From assembly GCF_007655005.1 (NCBI RefSeq), contig NZ_SZVW01000009.1:124001-188000 (forward strand): a stretch of DNA of 64,000 bases, in the 5' to 3' direction. The notes below the pieces were generated by a model. It was not told the origin of the DNA. It searched no databases and saw only the letters and a list, made by a program, of their open reading frames with translations. This document shows, piece by piece, positions 45,319 through 53,746 of the stretch (within the stretch, counting starts at the first letter, position 1; each line of letters begins with the position of its first letter). Source of the DNA: Streptomyces tibetensis (lineage in GTDB: Bacteria > Actinomycetota > Actinomycetes > Streptomycetales > Streptomycetaceae). Made by a program: the position numbers and the translations under genes.

Positions 45319-45921
45319 CCAGCCGCCGCCGCAGGTGATGACCCGCAGCTCGGGGCGGCGGGCGGCACCGTAGACCCTCTCGTCGGGGAAGGCCTTCGCG
45401 GCGTACACCTCGACGGCGTCCACGGTGAACACCGCGACGCCGCCGTCCCGCCGGTCCACCTCGATGGTGCTGCCCCGGGCCAGGACGCCGAGGTCGTAGA
45501 AGACGGCGGGGCCGTCGGCGTTGTCGACATGCCCGGCGACGATCGCCGTGCCCGGCTCACCGGGGGTGGTGCCGGACTCGTACCAGCCGGCGAGGTTCTC
45601 GTCCGCGGCGGGCGGCACGTCGAGGCTGCCGGTGTTCGTCAGGCCGAGCCCCGTCAGCGGAGCGTCGACCCGGATCGCGGGGATGCGGATGCGGTCGGGC
45701 GGCGAGGGCGGCAGCGCGGGCACGGCCGGCCGCTCACCGGCCAGGCCGCCCAGCCCGGCCCGGGCCTGCGCGGCGGACGGCTGCGGCGGGGCGTGCGTCT
45801 CGGCGCCGTTGCGCAGCAGCCACACCCCCGAGCACAGGGCGAACACCGTGACGGCCGCCATGGCCGCGTTCGCGGGATCGCGGACGCCGCTGCCGAACCT
45901 GGGGAACCTGCGCACACCCAC
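45256..45921 (-). CDS. Class F sortase
   Basis: 221 residues. An N-terminal membrane anchor (AAMAAVTVFALCSGVWLL) and a Pro-rich outer linker precede the sortase barrel: IRIPAIRVDAPLTGLGL, catalytic His131 (VAGHVDN) and Cys197 (VITCGGG), with an Arg nearby (Arg203). Class F is the actinobacterial kind of sortase; it cuts a sorting signal and joins the protein to an acceptor. The gene upstream on the same strand encodes a secreted, tail-anchored protein without a clear LPXTG, so the pair form an operon. GTG start with AAGGGG. Confidence 0.9.
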   Translation of the reverse strand: MGVRRFPRFGSGVRDPANAAMAAVTVFALCSGVWLLRNGAETHAPPQPSAAQARAGLGGLAGERPAVPALPPSPPDRIRIPAIRVDAPLTGLGLTNTGSLDVPPAADENLAGWYESGTTPGEPGTAIVAGHVDNADGPAVFYDLGVLARGSTIEVDRRDGGVAVFTVDAVEVYAAKAFPDERVYGAARRPELRVITCGGGWSRGTGYQGNVVVFAHLTGSR

Positions 45922-46025
45922 CCCTTTCTGAGCCTCGGCCCCGTGCCCCCTCCGGGCCGCGAGGGGCGTCGGACCCGGAGGGGGAGGGACATGCGGTACC
46001 GGCGACGGACAGCGGAGGGTGTCCG

Positions 46026-46547
46026 TCAGATCCCGTCGCCTCTCGCCCGGCGATGCAGGAGCCAGGTACCGCCCGCGGCGGCGACGGCGAGAGCCGCCAC
46101 ACCGGCCGCGGTCTGCACGGGATCGGGGCCCAGTGCGCCGCCGACCCCCGTCTTCACACTCCCCCGGGGATGCACCTGCCCGCGCACCGGCGTCAGCGTG
46201 ACCACCACGTCCCCGGTGACCAGCCGGCCGCTGCCGCCGCAGGTCGCGGTGATCTCGTACGTGCCCGGCTGCGCACTCGGCGGCACCCTGAACCGCCCGG
46301 TCGCGTCCTGCCCGTGCGCGTCCGGCACCAGGCCGAGGGAACCCGCCCCGACCGCACTGGCGTCACCCGTCGCCGAGCCGCCGTCGCCGCAGGCCGCCGC
46401 GCGTACAGTGACCTGCCCCCCGGGCACGACCGACGCCGGGGACACCTCCAGGCCGTCGGCGGACGCGCCGTGGGCGGGGGCGGAGGCGAGGGCCACGGCG
46501 GCGACGGCGAACGCGGTGGCGGTCAGCGGCCGGGCGGTACGTCGCAT
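46026..46547 (-). CDS. Secreted tail-anchored protein, sortase operon
   Basis: 173 residues from ATG 46547, with a GAGGGAG site. A signal peptide (ending near HGASA) is followed by an Ig-like domain with two Cys (AAACGDGG and ITATCGGSG) that may form a disulfide, and a C-terminal membrane span with a basic end (AAGVAALAVAAAGGTWLLHRRARG). A recognisable sorting motif before the span is missing, so it may be anchored by the span itself. Function unknown; its place before the class F sortase suggests a surface role. Confidence 0.8.
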   Translation of the reverse strand: MRRTARPLTATAFAVAAVALASAPAHGASADGLEVSPASVVPGGQVTVRAAACGDGGSATGDASAVGAGSLGLVPDAHGQDATGRFRVPPSAQPGTYEITATCGGSGRLVTGDVVVTLTPVRGQVHPRGSVKTGVGGALGPDPVQTAAGVAALAVAAAGGTWLLHRRARGDGI

Positions 46548-46776
46548 CGGTGCTCCCTCGAGCGGTTCGGTCGTGCGCCTGCCCTTCGAGGTAACGGGCA
46601 GCGGGACGACCGCGCTTGCTGAGGGGGCGTCAGAATTGGGGTGAATGGGTGTCAGGGAGCGCTGAACCGGCTGCTCGTCACGACCGTTTCGGCAGGTCAC
46701 GGGCGTTCGGCGGACAGGGTGCGGAAATGCGCGGGGTGCGCGTGTGAACGGGTGACCCGGGTGTGCGCGCCGGAGC

Positions 46777-46807
46777 TTGACCTCAAGAATGGTTGAGGTA
46801 TGAGGCT
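46777..46807 (+). promoter_or_regulatory. SoxR-type promoter of FMN reductase gene
   Basis: TTGACC (-35, 46777) and GAGGCT (-10, 46802) are 19 bp apart, the long spacing of MerR-family promoters. Between them ACCTCAA and TTGAGGT (46780-46799) form a perfect 7-bp inverted repeat with a 6-bp centre, as in known SoxR boxes. The start point would be about 46814. Confidence 0.75.
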
Positions 46808-46814
46808 GGGGCGC

Positions 46815-47423
46815 ATGACTCCCATCGCCACCGACTCAGCCGCTGCCGCGACCGAGACGCTCCGCCTGACCCTGGTCGTGGGCAGCAACCGCCACGGCCG
46901 CTTCGGCCCCGTCGTCGCCGACTGGCTCCTCGCCCGCATCCGGGACCGGGACGACCTGGTCGCCGAGGTCGTGGACGTCGCCGAGGCCGCCCTGCCCATG
47001 TCCCTCGAACCGACCCCGGAGGCGACCGCCGCGCTGTCCGGCATCACCCCGAAGCTGGCCCGTGCGGACGCCTTCGTGGTCCTCACCCCCGAGTACAACC
47101 ACTCCTTCCCGGCGGGCCTGAAGAACCTCGTCGACTGGCACTTCACGCAATGGCAGGCCAAGCCCGTCGGCCTCGTCTCCTACGGTGGTCTGTCCGGCGG
47201 GCTGCGCGCCGCGGAGCACCTGCGTCAGGTCTTCGCGGAGCTGCACGCCGTGACGGTCCGCGACACCGTCTCCTTCCACAACGCCGGTGCCGCCTTCGAC
47301 GACCGGGGCGCCCTGCGCGACCCCTCCGGCCCGGACGCGGCGGCGAAGACCATGCTGGATCAACTGGTGTGGTGGGGCCGTGCGTTGCGGGAGGCCAGGG
47401 GGAGGTGGCCGTACGGGGACTGA
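46815..47423 (+). CDS. NADPH-dependent FMN reductase-like protein
   Basis: 202 residues of flavodoxin-like fold: LTLVVGSNRHGRFGPVVADWL binds the FMN phosphate and VLTPEYNHSFPAGLKNLVDW is the family motif. It reduces flavins or quinones using NAD(P)H. ATG 46815 agrees with the predicted start of transcription at about 46814, making a leaderless message; ATG 46800 would lie inside the promoter. A reductase of this type is, from memory, one of the few SoxR targets in S. coelicolor, induced by its own redox-active pigments. Confidence 0.9.
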   Translation: MTPIATDSAAAATETLRLTLVVGSNRHGRFGPVVADWLLARIRDRDDLVAEVVDVAEAALPMSLEPTPEATAALSGITPKLARADAFVVLTPEYNHSFPAGLKNLVDWHFTQWQAKPVGLVSYGGLSGGLRAAEHLRQVFAELHAVTVRDTVSFHNAGAAFDDRGALRDPSGPDAAAKTMLDQLVWWGRALREARGRWPYGD

Positions 47424-47496
47424 GCCCGCATCAGGCGCACACGCCCCTCACACCTCCGGCTCTCTCACGCCGCCGTACCCCTGACGCCGCGGCCCG

Positions 47497-47913
47497 TCAC
47501 ACCCGCGCCCGCCAGTCCCCGCCCGCGATCGCCCGCCCCCGGGTCCGCAGGCGTGCGGCGACGGCGGGCGCGGCCACGTACACCCAGGCCCGGACGGCCA
47601 CCCCGTCGGCCTCCCGCACGACCTGCCGCTCCACGCGCTCGTACAGACTGCGCGGATCCCCCGGCACGTACTCCTCCAGCCGGTCCAGCTCCGCGAGCAG
47701 GCCCCCGTACGCCTCGGGCAGCGCGGTGACCAGCTCCCCGCTCACCGCGCCGCCGCCCGGCTCCTCGACCGCGTACGGGTAGCCCGGCCCCTCGTAGAGC
47801 ACCGTGTCCGCGAGTCTGCCCGGCTCCTCGGAGCGGGTGCGGCCGCGCAGGAAGAGGCCGTGGTTGACCTCCCCCGGGCGGAGGGTGCCGTAGACGAAGA
47901 AAGGCAGGGTCAC
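47497..47913 (-). CDS. Gamma-glutamylcyclotransferase family protein
   Basis: 138 residues. The N-terminal FVYGTLRPGEVNHGL (YGTLRPG at 8-14) is the substrate-binding loop of the GGCT/AIG2 fold, and the acidic LDRLEEYVPGDP (Glu80 or 81) supplies the catalytic Glu. It could release 5-oxoproline from gamma-glutamyl compounds; many bacterial members have no assigned substrate. It ends 74 nt past the convergent FMN reductase stop and is divergent from the M4 protease gene. Confidence 0.88.
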   Translation of the reverse strand: MTLPFFVYGTLRPGEVNHGLFLRGRTRSEEPGRLADTVLYEGPGYPYAVEEPGGGAVSGELVTALPEAYGGLLAELDRLEEYVPGDPRSLYERVERQVVREADGVAVRAWVYVAAPAVAARLRTRGRAIAGGDWRARV

Positions 47914-48052
47914 AGGAACGATTCTGCACCCTCACACACCTCCACAGCGGGGCTATGGACATGCCAGGTCCGTGACGCCTTAACTCGCGGTCAACATCAA
48001 CGCCGCCCCCGGTCGACCCCACGCGACCGGGTGCGCCCGTATGAGGAGACCG

Positions 48053-49699
48053 ATGAGTCGGATACGTCATGTCCGCGGTTCCCGTCTCACCCTCGCCGGT
48101 GTGGCCGTCACCGGTACCACCGCCCTGCTGGCCGCCGTTCTCTCCCCGGTCGCCGGCGCGGCCGACCGGCCGACCAGGTCGGGCGCGATCGAGGACGCGG
48201 AGGCGGTGCTCGCGGACCGGGCCAAAGCCCTGGGCCTCACCCCGGCCCAGGAGACGAAGGTCCGGGACGTCGTCGTCGACGAGGACGGCACCCGGCACGT
48301 GCGCTACGACCGCACCTACCACCGACTCCCGGTGCTCGGCGGCGACTTCGTGCTCCACCTGAACCCGGACGGCACCTACCGCGGCACGAGCCGCGCGACG
48401 AAGTCCGCGCTCTCCCTGGCGAGCGTCACCCCGAAGGTGACCGCCCCCAGGGCCGCCGACCTCGCGGCGAACCTGCTGCGCGCCGCGCACCTCGGCGAGA
48501 CCCTGAAGAAGCTCACCGCCAAGCCCCGTCTCGTCGTCGACGCCCTGCACGGCGCCCCCAAGCTGGCCTGGCAGACCGACGCGGTGGCGCACGACGAACT
48601 CGGCAACCCGGTCGGGCGCACCGTCCTGACCGACGCGACGACCGGCGCCCGGATCGACGCCTGGGACTCCATGGAGTCGGCGTCGGGCGACGGCAAATCC
48701 CTCTACGGCGGCACGGTCCCGCTGGAGACGACGGCGGCCGGCTCGTCGTACCAGCTCAAAGACGCGACGCGTGGCGGCACGTACACCGGCGACGCCGAGA
48801 ACAAGACGGACAAGTGCCTGCTGACCGTCTGCCTGACCCGCGCCCCCGCGACGCTCTTCACGGACGCCGACAACCAGTGGGGCACGGGCGCGGCCGCCGA
48901 CCGGTCCACGGTCGCGGTCGACGCCCAGTACGGCACGGACGCCACCTGGGACTACTACAAGAAGGTCCACGGCCGTGACGGCATCGCCGGCGACGGCAAG
49001 GGCTCCTTCAACCGCGTCCACTACGGCAAGGACTACAACAACGCCTTCTGGGACGACAACTGCTTCTGCATGACGTACGGCGACGGTGACGGCAAGCTCA
49101 TGGGGCCGCTCGTGTCACTGGACGTCGCCGGGCACGAGATGTCCCACGGCGTGACGTCGAAGACGGCGGCGCTGACCTACTCGGGCGAGTCCGGCGGCCT
49201 GAACGAGGCCACGTCGGACATCTTCGGCACGCTGGTGGAGTTCCACGCGGCCAACGCCGAGGACCGGGGCGACTGGCTCATCGGCGAGAAGGTCGTCCGC
49301 TCCGGCCTCGGCCGCGAGGCCCTGCGCTTCATGGACAAGCCGTCCAAGGACGGCAAGTCGGCGGACTGCTGGAACGCGAAGCTCGGCGACCTCGACGTGC
49401 ACTACTCCTCCGGCGTCGGCAACCACTTCGCCTACCTGCTCGCGGAGGGCAGCGGCAAGAAGTCCCTCAACGGCGTCGCCTACAACTCCCCGACCTGCGA
49501 CGGCTCCACGGTGAACGGCATCGGCCGGGCCGCCCTGGGCAAGATCTGGTACCGCGCCCTGACGGTCTACATGACGTCCTCGACGGACTACGCGGACGCC
49601 CGCACGGCGACCCTGAGCGCGGCGAAGGACCTCTACGGCGCCGACAGCACCGAGCACAAGGCGGTGGCGGCGGCCTGGAAGGCCGTCGCCGTGAGCTGA
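48053..49699 (+). CDS. Secreted M4 family metallopeptidase
   Basis: 548 residues from ATG 48053, which has an AGGAG site; ATG 48041 is just ahead of it. Signal peptide ends near SPVAGA. An FTP/PepSY-type propeptide of about 170 residues (LPVLGGDFVLHLNPDG) is followed by the thermolysin-like domain: HEMSH at 361-365 and GGLNEATSD with Glu385 as third zinc ligand, then DLDVHYSSGVGNHFAYLLAEG and the Asp/His end region. It is a zinc protease that cuts itself free outside the cell. Two Cys pairs in the mature part (CLLTVC, CFC) may be disulfides. It is convergent with nasA, with only 3 nt between stops. Confidence 0.94.
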   Translation: MSRIRHVRGSRLTLAGVAVTGTTALLAAVLSPVAGAADRPTRSGAIEDAEAVLADRAKALGLTPAQETKVRDVVVDEDGTRHVRYDRTYHRLPVLGGDFVLHLNPDGTYRGTSRATKSALSLASVTPKVTAPRAADLAANLLRAAHLGETLKKLTAKPRLVVDALHGAPKLAWQTDAVAHDELGNPVGRTVLTDATTGARIDAWDSMESASGDGKSLYGGTVPLETTAAGSSYQLKDATRGGTYTGDAENKTDKCLLTVCLTRAPATLFTDADNQWGTGAAADRSTVAVDAQYGTDATWDYYKKVHGRDGIAGDGKGSFNRVHYGKDYNNAFWDDNCFCMTYGDGDGKLMGPLVSLDVAGHEMSHGVTSKTAALTYSGESGGLNEATSDIFGTLVEFHAANAEDRGDWLIGEKVVRSGLGREALRFMDKPSKDGKSADCWNAKLGDLDVHYSSGVGNHFAYLLAEGSGKKSLNGVAYNSPTCDGSTVNGIGRAALGKIWYRALTVYMTSSTDYADARTATLSAAKDLYGADSTEHKAVAAAWKAVAVS

Positions 49700-49702
49700 C
49701 CG

Positions 49703-51832
49703 CTACCGCTCGACGGCCTCCAGCCGTACCGCGCACGCCTTGAACTCCGGCATCCGGGAGGTCGGGTCGAGCGCGGGGTTGGTGAGGGTGTTGGCGCGGC
49801 CCTCGCCCGGCCAGTGGAAGGGCATAAAGACGGTGTCGGGCCGGATGGCGTGCGTGATCCTCGCGGGTGCCACCGCCCGGCCCCGCCGTGACACGACGGC
49901 CACCGGGTCCCCCTCGGCCGCTCCGAGCCGGGCCGCCAGCCTCGGGTGCAGCTCCACGAACGGCCCGGGCGCGGCGGCGTTCAGCTCCGCCACGCGCCGG
50001 GTCTGTGCCCCGGACTGGTACTGCGCCACGACCCGCCCGGTGGTCAGCAGCACGGGGTATTCCTCGTCGGGCTCCTCGGCGGTCGCCCGGTGCGAGACGG
50101 GGACGAACCGGGCCCGGCCGTCCGGCGTGGCGAAGCGGTCGAGGAAGAGGCGCGGCGTGCCGGGGTGCACGGCGGGCGCCTCCCCGCCGGGAAGGGCGTC
50201 CTCGTCCGCGTCGGCCGTCTCCACCGCCGCAGGGCAGGGCCAGAACACCCCGTTCTCCTCGGCCAGTCTCCGGTAGGTGATCCCCGAGTAGTCCGCCGCC
50301 CCGCCCGCCGACGCCCGGCGCAGTTCCTCGAAGACCTCCTCAGGGTCGGTCGGGAAGCCCTTTTCCACGCCCAGGCGGGCGGCGAGTTCGTGCAGGACCT
50401 CCAGGTCGCTGCGGATGCCGTCGGGCGGGGTGATCGCCCGGCGCCGCAGCAGCACCCTGCCCTCCAGGTTCGTCGTCGTGCCCGTCTCCTCGGCCCACTG
50501 GGTGACCGGCAGGACGACGTCCGCGAGCTCCGCCGTCTCCGACAGCACCACGTCGCAGACCGCCAGGAAGTCCAGCGACCTGATGCGCTCCTCGATGTGC
50601 GCGGCGCGCGGCGCCGACACCACCGGGTTGGACGCCATCAGCAGCAGCGACCTGATGTCGGTGCCCAGCGCGTCCAGCAGCTCGTACGCGCTGCGCCCCG
50701 GCCCGGGAAGGCTGTCCGGGTCGACGCCCCACACCTCGGCGACGTGCGCCCGGGCGGCCGGGTCGTCGAGCTTGCGGTAGCCCGGCAACTGGTCGGCCTT
50801 CTGCCCGTGTTCGCGCCCGCCCTGCCCGTTGCCCTGGCCGGTCAGGCAGCCGTACCCGGAGCGCGGGCGGCCCGCCCGGCCGGTCGCCAGGCACAGGTTG
50901 ATCCACGCGCCCACCGTGTCGGTGCCCTTGGACTGCTGCTCCGGCCCGCGTGCGGTGAGCACCATCGCCGACTCCGGCTCGCAGAACATTCGTACGACCT
51001 CGCGGAGTTGTGGAACGGACACCCCCGTGATCCGCTCCACGTACTCCGGCCAGTGCGCCATCGCGGCGGCCCGGGCGTCCTCCCAGCCGGCCGTGCGTTC
51101 CTTGACGTACTCCTCGTCCACCCGGCCTTCGGCGATCACCAGGTGCAGCAGGCCCAGGGCGAGGGCCAGGTCCGTGCCCGGGCGGGGCGCCAGGTGCAGG
51201 TCCGCCTGCTCGGCGGTCTTCGTGCGGCGCGGGTCGATGACGATCAGCGTGCCGCCGTTCTCCTTCAGCTCGGTGAAGAACCGCAGCGACGGCGGCATGG
51301 TCTCCGCGAGGTTCGACCCGACGAGGATCACGCAACCGGACTTCGGGATGTCCTCCAGCGGGAAGGGCAGCCCCCGGTCGAGGCCGAACGCCTTGATGCC
51401 GGCGGCCGCCGCCGACGACATGCAGAAACGCCCGTTGTAGTCGATCTGCGAGGTGCCGAGCACGACCCGCGCGAACTTGCCGAGCGTGTAGGCCTTCTCG
51501 TTCGTCAGCCCGCCCCCGCCGAACACCCCGACCGCGTCCGGCCCGTGCTCCGCGCGCGTGCGGCCCAGCCCCGCCGCGATCCTCTCCAGCGCCTCGTCCC
51601 AGGAGGCGGGCACCAGCGTGCCGCCCTCGTCGCGCACCAACGGGGAGGTCAGACGCACGTTCCGCGCGAGCACCTCGGCCGATGTACGGCCCTTGCCGCA
51701 CAGGGCGCCCCGGTTCACCGGGAAGTCCGCGCGCTCGCTCACCACGACGGTCCCGTCCGGTGCGGGCGTGAGGTTCATCCCGCACTGCAGGGCGCAGTAC
51801 GGGCAGTGCGTGGGCGTCGCGGTGTTCTGCAT
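49703..51832 (-). CDS. nasA: Assimilatory nitrate reductase, catalytic subunit
   Basis: 709 residues of the molybdopterin oxidoreductase family. The 4Fe-4S ligands are C10, C13, C17 and C45 (HCPYCALQCGMN, RGALCGKG). Bis-MGD binding stretches such as NGRFCMSSAAAAGIKAFG (with the Cys expected to bind molybdenum), IVIDPRRTKTAEQADLHLAPRPGTDLALALG and the C-terminal dinucleotide domain are present. It reduces nitrate to nitrite in the cytoplasm for nitrogen supply. There is no export signal. A GlnR-type box lies 24-61 nt upstream. Nitrite made here is taken on by NirBD. Confidence 0.95.
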   Translation of the reverse strand: MQNTATPTHCPYCALQCGMNLTPAPDGTVVVSERADFPVNRGALCGKGRTSAEVLARNVRLTSPLVRDEGGTLVPASWDEALERIAAGLGRTRAEHGPDAVGVFGGGGLTNEKAYTLGKFARVVLGTSQIDYNGRFCMSSAAAAGIKAFGLDRGLPFPLEDIPKSGCVILVGSNLAETMPPSLRFFTELKENGGTLIVIDPRRTKTAEQADLHLAPRPGTDLALALGLLHLVIAEGRVDEEYVKERTAGWEDARAAAMAHWPEYVERITGVSVPQLREVVRMFCEPESAMVLTARGPEQQSKGTDTVGAWINLCLATGRAGRPRSGYGCLTGQGNGQGGREHGQKADQLPGYRKLDDPAARAHVAEVWGVDPDSLPGPGRSAYELLDALGTDIRSLLLMASNPVVSAPRAAHIEERIRSLDFLAVCDVVLSETAELADVVLPVTQWAEETGTTTNLEGRVLLRRRAITPPDGIRSDLEVLHELAARLGVEKGFPTDPEEVFEELRRASAGGAADYSGITYRRLAEENGVFWPCPAAVETADADEDALPGGEAPAVHPGTPRLFLDRFATPDGRARFVPVSHRATAEEPDEEYPVLLTTGRVVAQYQSGAQTRRVAELNAAAPGPFVELHPRLAARLGAAEGDPVAVVSRRGRAVAPARITHAIRPDTVFMPFHWPGEGRANTLTNPALDPTSRMPEFKACAVRLEAVER

Positions 51833-51855
51833 GCCGTCCAGCGTGCGTCGGCCGT

Positions 51856-51893
51856 GTTACGCCGGGGACGGTTCCCTGTTACGCGGCCGGGAC
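51856..51893 (-). promoter_or_regulatory. GlnR box of nasA
   Basis: On the plus strand: GTTAC (51856), GACGG (51867), GTTAC (51878), GGGAC (51889), each 11 bp apart. Two perfect a-sites and two weak b-sites of the GlnR consensus. It lies just ahead of the nasA start. Confidence 0.65.
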
Positions 51894-52015
51894 GGCAACC
51901 TCCCCGCCACCGCCCCGCCCACGTGAGGCGGGAGCCCCTTGCCTGGTCAGGCACAGGCCCGCCCTCCTTCAGGTCGTCGCCGACCGGCACCGACGTTGCC
52001 CTTGGGACGAGAAAC

Positions 52016-52027
52016 GCCACATGTGGC
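52016..52027. promoter_or_regulatory. 12-bp palindrome
   Basis: GCCACATGTGGC, perfectly symmetric, about 50-60 bp upstream of the possible promoter of the adenylation-domain operon. It may be an operator; no protein assigned. Confidence 0.35.
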
Positions 52028-52225
52028 TCATTGCGTTCCTTTCTTGGCCGATCCGACCTCGTTGAGAGTTGAAGCAGCAGCACTACGCTCTCGCTACGCG
52101 CAGCGCTCGCACGACTCCGCACGGCGTTCGACACCCGGGCATGCCCGCCGCTCACGGCAGCATCCACCCGCGGCCGGACCGCAGGTGGCAATCCGACCTC
52201 GAAACAGCCAGGAGGCCACCCGATC

Positions 52226-53746
52226 ATGCCTCTGCGCCACTTGACCCCCCGTGACCAGCAGCTCTTCAGGCAGTACGGCCGAGGCCCCGCCGTCCCCGTC
52301 CCCGACCCCCTCCTGCACCACGCCGTCGCCCGGCATGCCCTGGCCACCCCGCACGCGGTCGCCGCCGAACACCAGGGCGCCCGCATCACCTACGGCGAAC
52401 TCGACCGGTACGCCGGAGCCCTCGCCGCCCGCCTGGTCCACGAAGGCGTCCGCCCCGGCGACCACGTCGGCCTGTTCGTCCGCCGCTCGATCCCGATGCT
52501 GGTAGGCCTGCTCGGCATCCTGAAGGCCGGCGCCGCCTACGTCCCGCAGGACATCGGCCTCGCACCCCCGGCCCAGCTCACCCACGTCATCCGCACCGCC
52601 CGCACCCGGGTCGTCCTCACGGTCGCCGAACACGCCCACCGCGTGCCCCTGCCCGACGGCCATCTGCTGCTCCCGCTCGACGAGCCGCTGCCGTACGCCC
52701 CGGCCCCGCGGGTCCCCGTCACCGGCGACGACGGCGCCTACGTGCTGTTCACCTCCGGCACCACCGGCCGCCCCAACGGCGTGAAGGTCACCCACCGCAA
52801 CGTCGCCAACCTCCTGCTCACCGCCCCGGGCGACCTCGGCGTCCGGCCCGGCGACCGGGTCGCCCAGCTCCTCAACATCGCCTTCGACATGGCCGCCTGG
52901 GAGATCCTCGGCTGCCTCACCCACGGCGGCACCCTCGTCATCCGCGGCAAGGACATCGCCGCGGCCGCCCGCACGGCGGACGTGCTCGTCGCGACCCCGA
53001 CCGTGCTGTCCGGACTCGACCCGGCCGCCTGCCCCCGGGTGCGCACGGTCGCCGTCGCGGGGGAGCCCTGCCCGCGCCCGCTGGCCGACCGCTGGGCCCG
53101 GCAGGCCGCCTTCTTCAACGGCTGCGGCCCCACCGAGACGACGATCGTCAACACGATGAGCCGCCACGACCCGGACGCCCCGCTGCTCTCCATCGGCCGC
53201 CCCACCCCCAACAACACCGTCTACGTCCTCGACGCCGACCGCCGTCCCGTGCCCGTCGGCGAGCCCGGCGAGATGTGGGCCGGCGGCGACTGCGTGTCCG
53301 CCGGCTACCTCGGCGACGACGCCCTCAACGCCGAGCGGTACGCCCCCGACCCCTTCCTCGGCGGCGCCCACCGCATGTTCCGCACCCGCGACCTCGGCCG
53401 CTGGACCCCCGGCGGCGAGCTGGAGCACCTCGGCCGCACCGACGACCAGGTCAAGGTGCGCGGCTTCCGCGTCGAACTGGACTCCGTCTCCTCGGTCCTG
53501 GAGTCCGCCGCCGGCTGCACCCGGGCCGTCACCCTGAAACGCGACGCCCGCACCCTGGTCTCCTTCGTCTGCCCGGCGGACGTCGACCCGGAAGCGGCGC
53601 GCCGGGCGGTCGCGGACGCCCTGCCCTACTACTGCGTCCCGGAGCGGATCCTGCCGCTGGCCCTCCTCCCCGAGACCGACCGCGGCAAGGTCGACAAACA
53701 GGCTCTGCTGCACATGATCGAGGCGCGTGTGGCGGTGGCGCGATGA
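52226..53746 (+). CDS. Stand-alone adenylation-domain protein (NRPS-like)
   Basis: 506 residues, an ANL-superfamily adenylating enzyme. Core motifs are all present: A3 LFTSGTTGRPNGVKVTH, A5 NGCGPTETT, A7 RTRDLGRW, A8 GRTDDQVKVRGFRVE and A10 DRGKVDKQ with the catalytic Lys. There is no carrier or condensation domain and no carrier gene next to it. It should activate an amino or carboxylic acid with ATP; the specificity pocket includes FDMAAWE. The next gene starts inside its stop (ATGA), and a hydratase gene follows, so it is the first step of a three-gene pathway of unknown product. Confidence 0.9.
   Translation: MPLRHLTPRDQQLFRQYGRGPAVPVPDPLLHHAVARHALATPHAVAAEHQGARITYGELDRYAGALAARLVHEGVRPGDHVGLFVRRSIPMLVGLLGILKAGAAYVPQDIGLAPPAQLTHVIRTARTRVVLTVAEHAHRVPLPDGHLLLPLDEPLPYAPAPRVPVTGDDGAYVLFTSGTTGRPNGVKVTHRNVANLLLTAPGDLGVRPGDRVAQLLNIAFDMAAWEILGCLTHGGTLVIRGKDIAAAARTADVLVATPTVLSGLDPAACPRVRTVAVAGEPCPRPLADRWARQAAFFNGCGPTETTIVNTMSRHDPDAPLLSIGRPTPNNTVYVLDADRRPVPVGEPGEMWAGGDCVSAGYLGDDALNAERYAPDPFLGGAHRMFRTRDLGRWTPGGELEHLGRTDDQVKVRGFRVELDSVSSVLESAAGCTRAVTLKRDARTLVSFVCPADVDPEAARRAVADALPYYCVPERILPLALLPETDRGKVDKQALLHMIEARVAVAR

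Larger units (their letters stand above)
51833..52225. other. 393-nt divergent promoter region
   Basis: No gene seen. It holds the GlnR box near nasA, a palindrome at 52016-52027, and a possible promoter toward the adenylation-domain gene (TTGAGA, 16 bp, TACGCT; -10 near 52084). The sequence is less GC-rich around 52000-52090. Confidence 0.5.
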
